Positions 4,865 to 7,795 of a stretch of DNA of 7,795 nucleotides are shown one piece after another; position 1 is the first letter of the stretch, and the number at the start of each line of letters is the position of its first letter. The DNA lies in assembly GCA_003151295.1 (NCBI GenBank), contig PLXD01000434.1, forward strand, positions 1 through 7,795. Direction: 5' to 3'. The notes under the pieces are model-generated. The model worked only from the letters and a program-made list of their open reading frames with translations, was not told the origin of the DNA and ran no database searches. Source of the DNA: Chitinophagaceae bacterium (GTDB taxonomy: Bacteria > Bacteroidota > Bacteroidia > Chitinophagales > Chitinophagaceae). The translations under genes and the position numbers were made by a program.

Positions 4865-7695
4865 TCCAGTGCTTAAAAAAGAAAAGGACCGGATTCTCAT
4901 TACTCCCTGCTCTTTTGTTGTTCCTATGTTTCCGGAGCACCAATGCTTATATGCCTCCGGATATCGACCACGCAGCCGTCATAAGAAGCTTAAACAAGAC
5001 CACGCTGGAAAAAGGCCGGCAGATCTATATTAAATCCTGTATTGCCTGTCACGGTGCAAGTGGTTCGGCATCCAATCCGCAGGCCCGGTCTTTCAGCAAG
5101 GATCATTTACGTTTTGGAAATAAGCCTTACGACATGTGGCGAACGGTCAGCAACGGCGCAGGCCTAATGGCGGCGCAAACCTGGCTTTCACCGGCTGAAA
5201 GATATTATGTGATACAGTACATCCGGGAAACTTTTATGAAGAGGTCTAATCCGGGTCAGTATTTCAAAATTACCGACGATTACCTGTCCACGCTGCCGAA
5301 GTCCCAAAGATCTGTCGGGGAACAATTGGCAATCACTAAAAAAGAAGCGCTAAAGGGTTCGCAGCAATATGGCCAGGAATGGTTTCAGCACAATAAAAGC
5401 AATTACGGCACCGCCATTCACTCACAATTAAAAGATCATGCTACGTCGGCGCTCACCCTCCTGCTGGACAATAATGTCAAACTCAGCTATAACCTGCTCC
5501 GGATGGGTGTCGCGGCGGTATGGCAGGGAAAATTAAACCTGGCCGATACCAAATACAACAAATACCGCGGGGAAGGACAACCCTTTATTCAGGGCAAAGA
5601 AATCGAAGGCCTGGATCTATGGCAGTGGACCTACGATGATAAAATGGATAGCCTCCAAAATTCAACAGGAATACGTGCGCCCCTTCCTGTTGAATACCTG
5701 GATTACCATGGTCATTATGCTTATAAAAAGGATATAGTGCTCTCTTACTCCATTGTGGGCAGGAATGTGCTCGAATTTCCTCAGGCAATAACCGTGGCTG
5801 GTAAGATCATATTGTCGCAGACTTTATATATTTCACCCGGGGAATCGGCGCAAAAAATTTATATAGGACATTTAAAGAATGGCGAGAAAGGCAATAACAA
5901 AGGCATCACGACTTTAATGAACCCAAAAACAAATAAATTCATTGCAGCGGGCATCATTTCATTGAATAAAAATATTAAGTGCGAAGTGGACGACCACAAC
6001 AGGATCGTAATGACCGTTCCTGCCGGTAGTGTTCCTTTCACCTTGCAGGTTTTAAGAACATCGGGCAGTAATCAGAAAGAACTTCTATCGTTTACGGCCT
6101 ATGAAAAAAGACAATCTGCTAAAGAGGAATTGCCCGTTCTTGAAGAGATGATTAAAGGCGGACCCGCACAGTGGACAAAAAAAGTAAAAACAGAAGGAGA
6201 ATTGAATGTCAATAAGGCCCACTTTGATCCCCTCTTCCGGGAAGATTCAGACAGAACGGATCCTAAAAAAGGAGTGCCCATACCGAAGGATTATCCTTAC
6301 ACAATCGACAATATCGGGTTGCCTTTCGTCAATGCATACAATGCGTGGGTAAGACCTGCCTGTTTGGGATTTAAAAGAGATGGCAGCCTGGTTATAGGCA
6401 CCTATACGGGAGATGTATGGATGGCTACAGGCATCGACAGCACGCTTAAAAATATTGTCTGGCAAAGGATAGCAACCGGGCTGTTCGAATGCATGGGACT
6501 TAAAGTGGTTAAAGATAATATATATGTGACCACCCGAAACGGGATCGTTTTGCTTCATGATCTGAATGGTGATAACGAGACAGATTTTTATGAGAACTTT
6601 CATTCCGACAATGACGTTTCCTCATTTTTTCATGCATTTAATTTTGGCCTGGAAACAGACAGTAAGGGAAATTTCTATTATGCAAAAGTCGGTGAGTACA
6701 CAGATAACAAAGACCCTGGAAATGTGATAAAGATTTCCCCCGATGGAAAAAAATGGGAAAGCATTGCTACCGGCTTCCGGGTGAATAACGGTATTACGAT
6801 CACACCGGACGACCGGATATTTGTAAGTGACAACCAGGGTGACTGGGAACCGGCCAATAAAATTTGCCTGATAGAGAAGAACGCTTATTATGGGTACGTC
6901 CCCAATCTTATATCCGGTAACGATTGGAGCCCCGATGGCAGGAAATTTACAAAGGACCAGTTAGTCAATGGGGTGATTAGTCCTGCAATCGTAAAAGTTC
7001 CGGACACTTTTCATCAACCAGTCTTCTGGATGCCGCAGGAATTTGACAATTCTCCGGGAGGTGGTGTGTGGAGCGATAAAAGCTGGGGACCCCTGGGGGA
7101 CCAATTCATTCATACAAGTTATGGGACCGGGTGGGTGTATTATTTCCTTACACACAAGGTGGATAGCATTACACAGGGAGCAATGATATCGCTTCCTTTT
7201 CAATTAGAAGCAGGAATTCAACGCGCTGCCGTGAACCCCGTAGATAAACAGGTTTACGTAGTAGGACTAACAGGTTGGGATGATCCCGAAGCAGTCAAAT
7301 ACGGCGTCCTCAGCAGAGTCAGGTACAAAGGAGGCGAGGGCCATTTAATCAAAGATGCGGAAGTTGTAAAAGGCGGGATCAAACTGACCTTTAATTTTAA
7401 GTTGGATGATACAGATACCAAAAACGTTTCCAATTATGACATTTCCCAGTGGAATTATAAGTGGACCAGCAATTACGGATCCGCACATTATTCCATCAGG
7501 GAACCAGGTAAAGAAGGCGAGGATAAACTGGCCGTGAAAAAAGCAGTGCCAGGCGATGACGGACGATCCGTGGTGCTGAATATTCCGGGTACCAACCCTG
7601 CCCAAACGGTGAGGCTTAGATTCGAAGTAAAGGGGGAAGACGGAGTTAAAGTGAAGGATTTTGTTTATCTGACGATCAATAAGGTACCTGAGTAA
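4861..7695 (+). CDS. Secreted monoheme cytochrome c fused to a DUF6797-like region, beta-propeller and C-terminal beta domain
   Basis: The chosen start is the ATG at 4861, which overlaps the preceding TGA as ATGA; this gives 944 residues. An in-frame ATG at 4849 would add only four residues. Residues 1-29 are a signal peptide (LysLysLysArg, then a Leu-rich core, cut after Thr-Asn-Ala). A class I cytochrome c domain follows at about 45-130, with the heme site CIACH (60-64) and Met103 as the likely second axial ligand. Residues about 185-470 match the DUF6797-type region as I remember it (VWQGKLNLADTKY; KDIVLSYSIVGRNVLE). From about 479 to 825 there is a beta-propeller of the sorbosone-dehydrogenase-like type. 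It carries a calcium-site-like DLNGDNETDF (567-576) and the signature GFRVNNG (638-644) with SDNQGDWEPANKI (656-668). The C-terminal part (about 828-944) has the QWNYKWTSNYGS motif seen at the end of these proteins. A single heme suggests electron transfer from a sugar or partner dehydrogenase to the respiratory chain. Whether the propeller is itself catalytic is not known. Confidence 0.9.
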   Translation: MIQCLKKKRTGFSLLPALLLFLCFRSTNAYMPPDIDHAAVIRSLNKTTLEKGRQIYIKSCIACHGASGSASNPQARSFSKDHLRFGNKPYDMWRTVSNGAGLMAAQTWLSPAERYYVIQYIRETFMKRSNPGQYFKITDDYLSTLPKSQRSVGEQLAITKKEALKGSQQYGQEWFQHNKSNYGTAIHSQLKDHATSALTLLLDNNVKLSYNLLRMGVAAVWQGKLNLADTKYNKYRGEGQPFIQGKEIEGLDLWQWTYDDKMDSLQNSTGIRAPLPVEYLDYHGHYAYKKDIVLSYSIVGRNVLEFPQAITVAGKIILSQTLYISPGESAQKIYIGHLKNGEKGNNKGITTLMNPKTNKFIAAGIISLNKNIKCEVDDHNRIVMTVPAGSVPFTLQVLRTSGSNQKELLSFTAYEKRQSAKEELPVLEEMIKGGPAQWTKKVKTEGELNVNKAHFDPLFREDSDRTDPKKGVPIPKDYPYTIDNIGLPFVNAYNAWVRPACLGFKRDGSLVIGTYTGDVWMATGIDSTLKNIVWQRIATGLFECMGLKVVKDNIYVTTRNGIVLLHDLNGDNETDFYENFHSDNDVSSFFHAFNFGLETDSKGNFYYAKVGEYTDNKDPGNVIKISPDGKKWESIATGFRVNNGITITPDDRIFVSDNQGDWEPANKICLIEKNAYYGYVPNLISGNDWSPDGRKFTKDQLVNGVISPAIVKVPDTFHQPVFWMPQEFDNSPGGGVWSDKSWGPLGDQFIHTSYGTGWVYYFLTHKVDSITQGAMISLPFQLEAGIQRAAVNPVDKQVYVVGLTGWDDPEAVKYGVLSRVRYKGGEGHLIKDAEVVKGGIKLTFNFKLDDTDTKNVSNYDISQWNYKWTSNYGSAHYSIREPGKEGEDKLAVKKAVPGDDGRSVVLNIPGTNPAQTVRLRFEVKGEDGVKVKDFVYLTINKVPE

Positions 7696-7719
7696 AAATA
7701 CCTGGGTAAAGACACCCGG
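7685..7719 (+). repeat. Short direct repeat and small hairpin between convergent gene ends
   Basis: TACCTGAGTAAA (7685-7696), which contains the stop codon, recurs as TACCTGGGTAAA (7699-7710) with one change and a 14-base period. The second copy can also pair through CTGGGT (7702-7707) with ACCCGG (7714-7719), using one G-U pair. There is no T-run after it on either strand, so it is at best a weak terminator. It sits in the 24-base gap between two gene ends that face each other, where some transcription stop is expected. Confidence 0.3.
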
Positions 7720-7795
7720 TTAAACCTCCAGGATCTTCAACTGCTCAAAAAACAGTTTTTCTTCCATCTCCCTCACCCCGCCTGCTTCCAGACCG
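7720..7795 (-). CDS. C-terminal end of a convergent gene of unknown function (runs off the right edge)
   Basis: On the minus strand, an open frame enters from the right edge and ends in TAA at 7722-7720. It gives 24 residues, GLEAGGVREMEEKLFFEQLK followed by ILEV. The composition is charged and helical with ordinary codon use, typical of a cytoplasmic enzyme tail. Its stop lies 24 bases from the stop of the cytochrome-propeller gene, a normal convergent layout. Only this fragment is visible, so no family can be assigned. A chance open frame of this length is possible, but the other frames on this strand look less protein-like. Confidence 0.55.
   Translation of the reverse strand, partial: GLEAGGVREMEEKLFFEQLKILEV

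Noticed and set aside
6247..6603. A 118-codon minus-strand frame and several shorter ones opposite the cytochrome-propeller gene
   Set aside because: They lie inside a strongly supported plus-strand coding region and show no start signals or recognisable domains.
7693..7795. Possible read-through of the cytochrome-propeller gene's stop codon into an open frame to the window edge
   Set aside because: The residues after the stop are antisense to the convergent gene end, and homologues as I recall them end with the same beta domain, so the TAA at 7693 is the natural end.

Overview
The window looks like chromosomal DNA of a Bacteroidota member, most likely a Chitinophaga/Sphingobacteriia-type soil organism. 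The grounds are moderate GC content, Shine-Dalgarno-poor AT-rich leaders, many exported proteins, and the pairing of a Tat-exported ThuA-like protein with a large cytochrome c/beta-propeller protein. The taxonomic call is inference from gene style, not from a marker gene.

Left part (1-980): a secreted protein of unknown function starts at 232 and runs off the left edge on the minus strand. Next to it on the plus strand, 335-778 looks like the damaged 3' part of an old coding sequence. A hairpin with flanking A/T runs (782-816) ends the minus-strand gene that follows. A second long stem-loop (908-959) lies in that gene's long 3' UTR.

Middle (981-3105): a minus-strand gene encodes a 631-residue exported protein with a Ser/Pro/Gly-rich linker, an Ig-like stretch, a long helical stretch and a beta-rich C-terminus. 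I do not recognise the family. A 229-base divergent intergenic region separates it from the plus-strand genes.

Right part (3106-7695): three plus-strand genes. The first is a PA14-domain lipoprotein that also has a C-terminal membrane anchor. The second is a Tat-exported ThuA-family protein. The third is a 944-residue secreted monoheme cytochrome c fused to a DUF6797-like region, a beta-propeller and a C-terminal beta domain. The ThuA and cytochrome genes overlap by four bases (ATGA), so they are almost certainly co-translated. The last 76 bases hold the C-terminus of a convergent minus-strand gene.

Together the right-hand genes look like a cell-envelope module for binding and oxidising or rearranging carbohydrate. 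PA14 domains often bind glycans. ThuA proteins belong to the keto-sugar branch of disaccharide metabolism. The cytochrome-propeller protein could accept or pass on electrons. The substrate cannot be read from the sequence. No RNA genes, IS elements, integrases or CRISPR arrays were seen.
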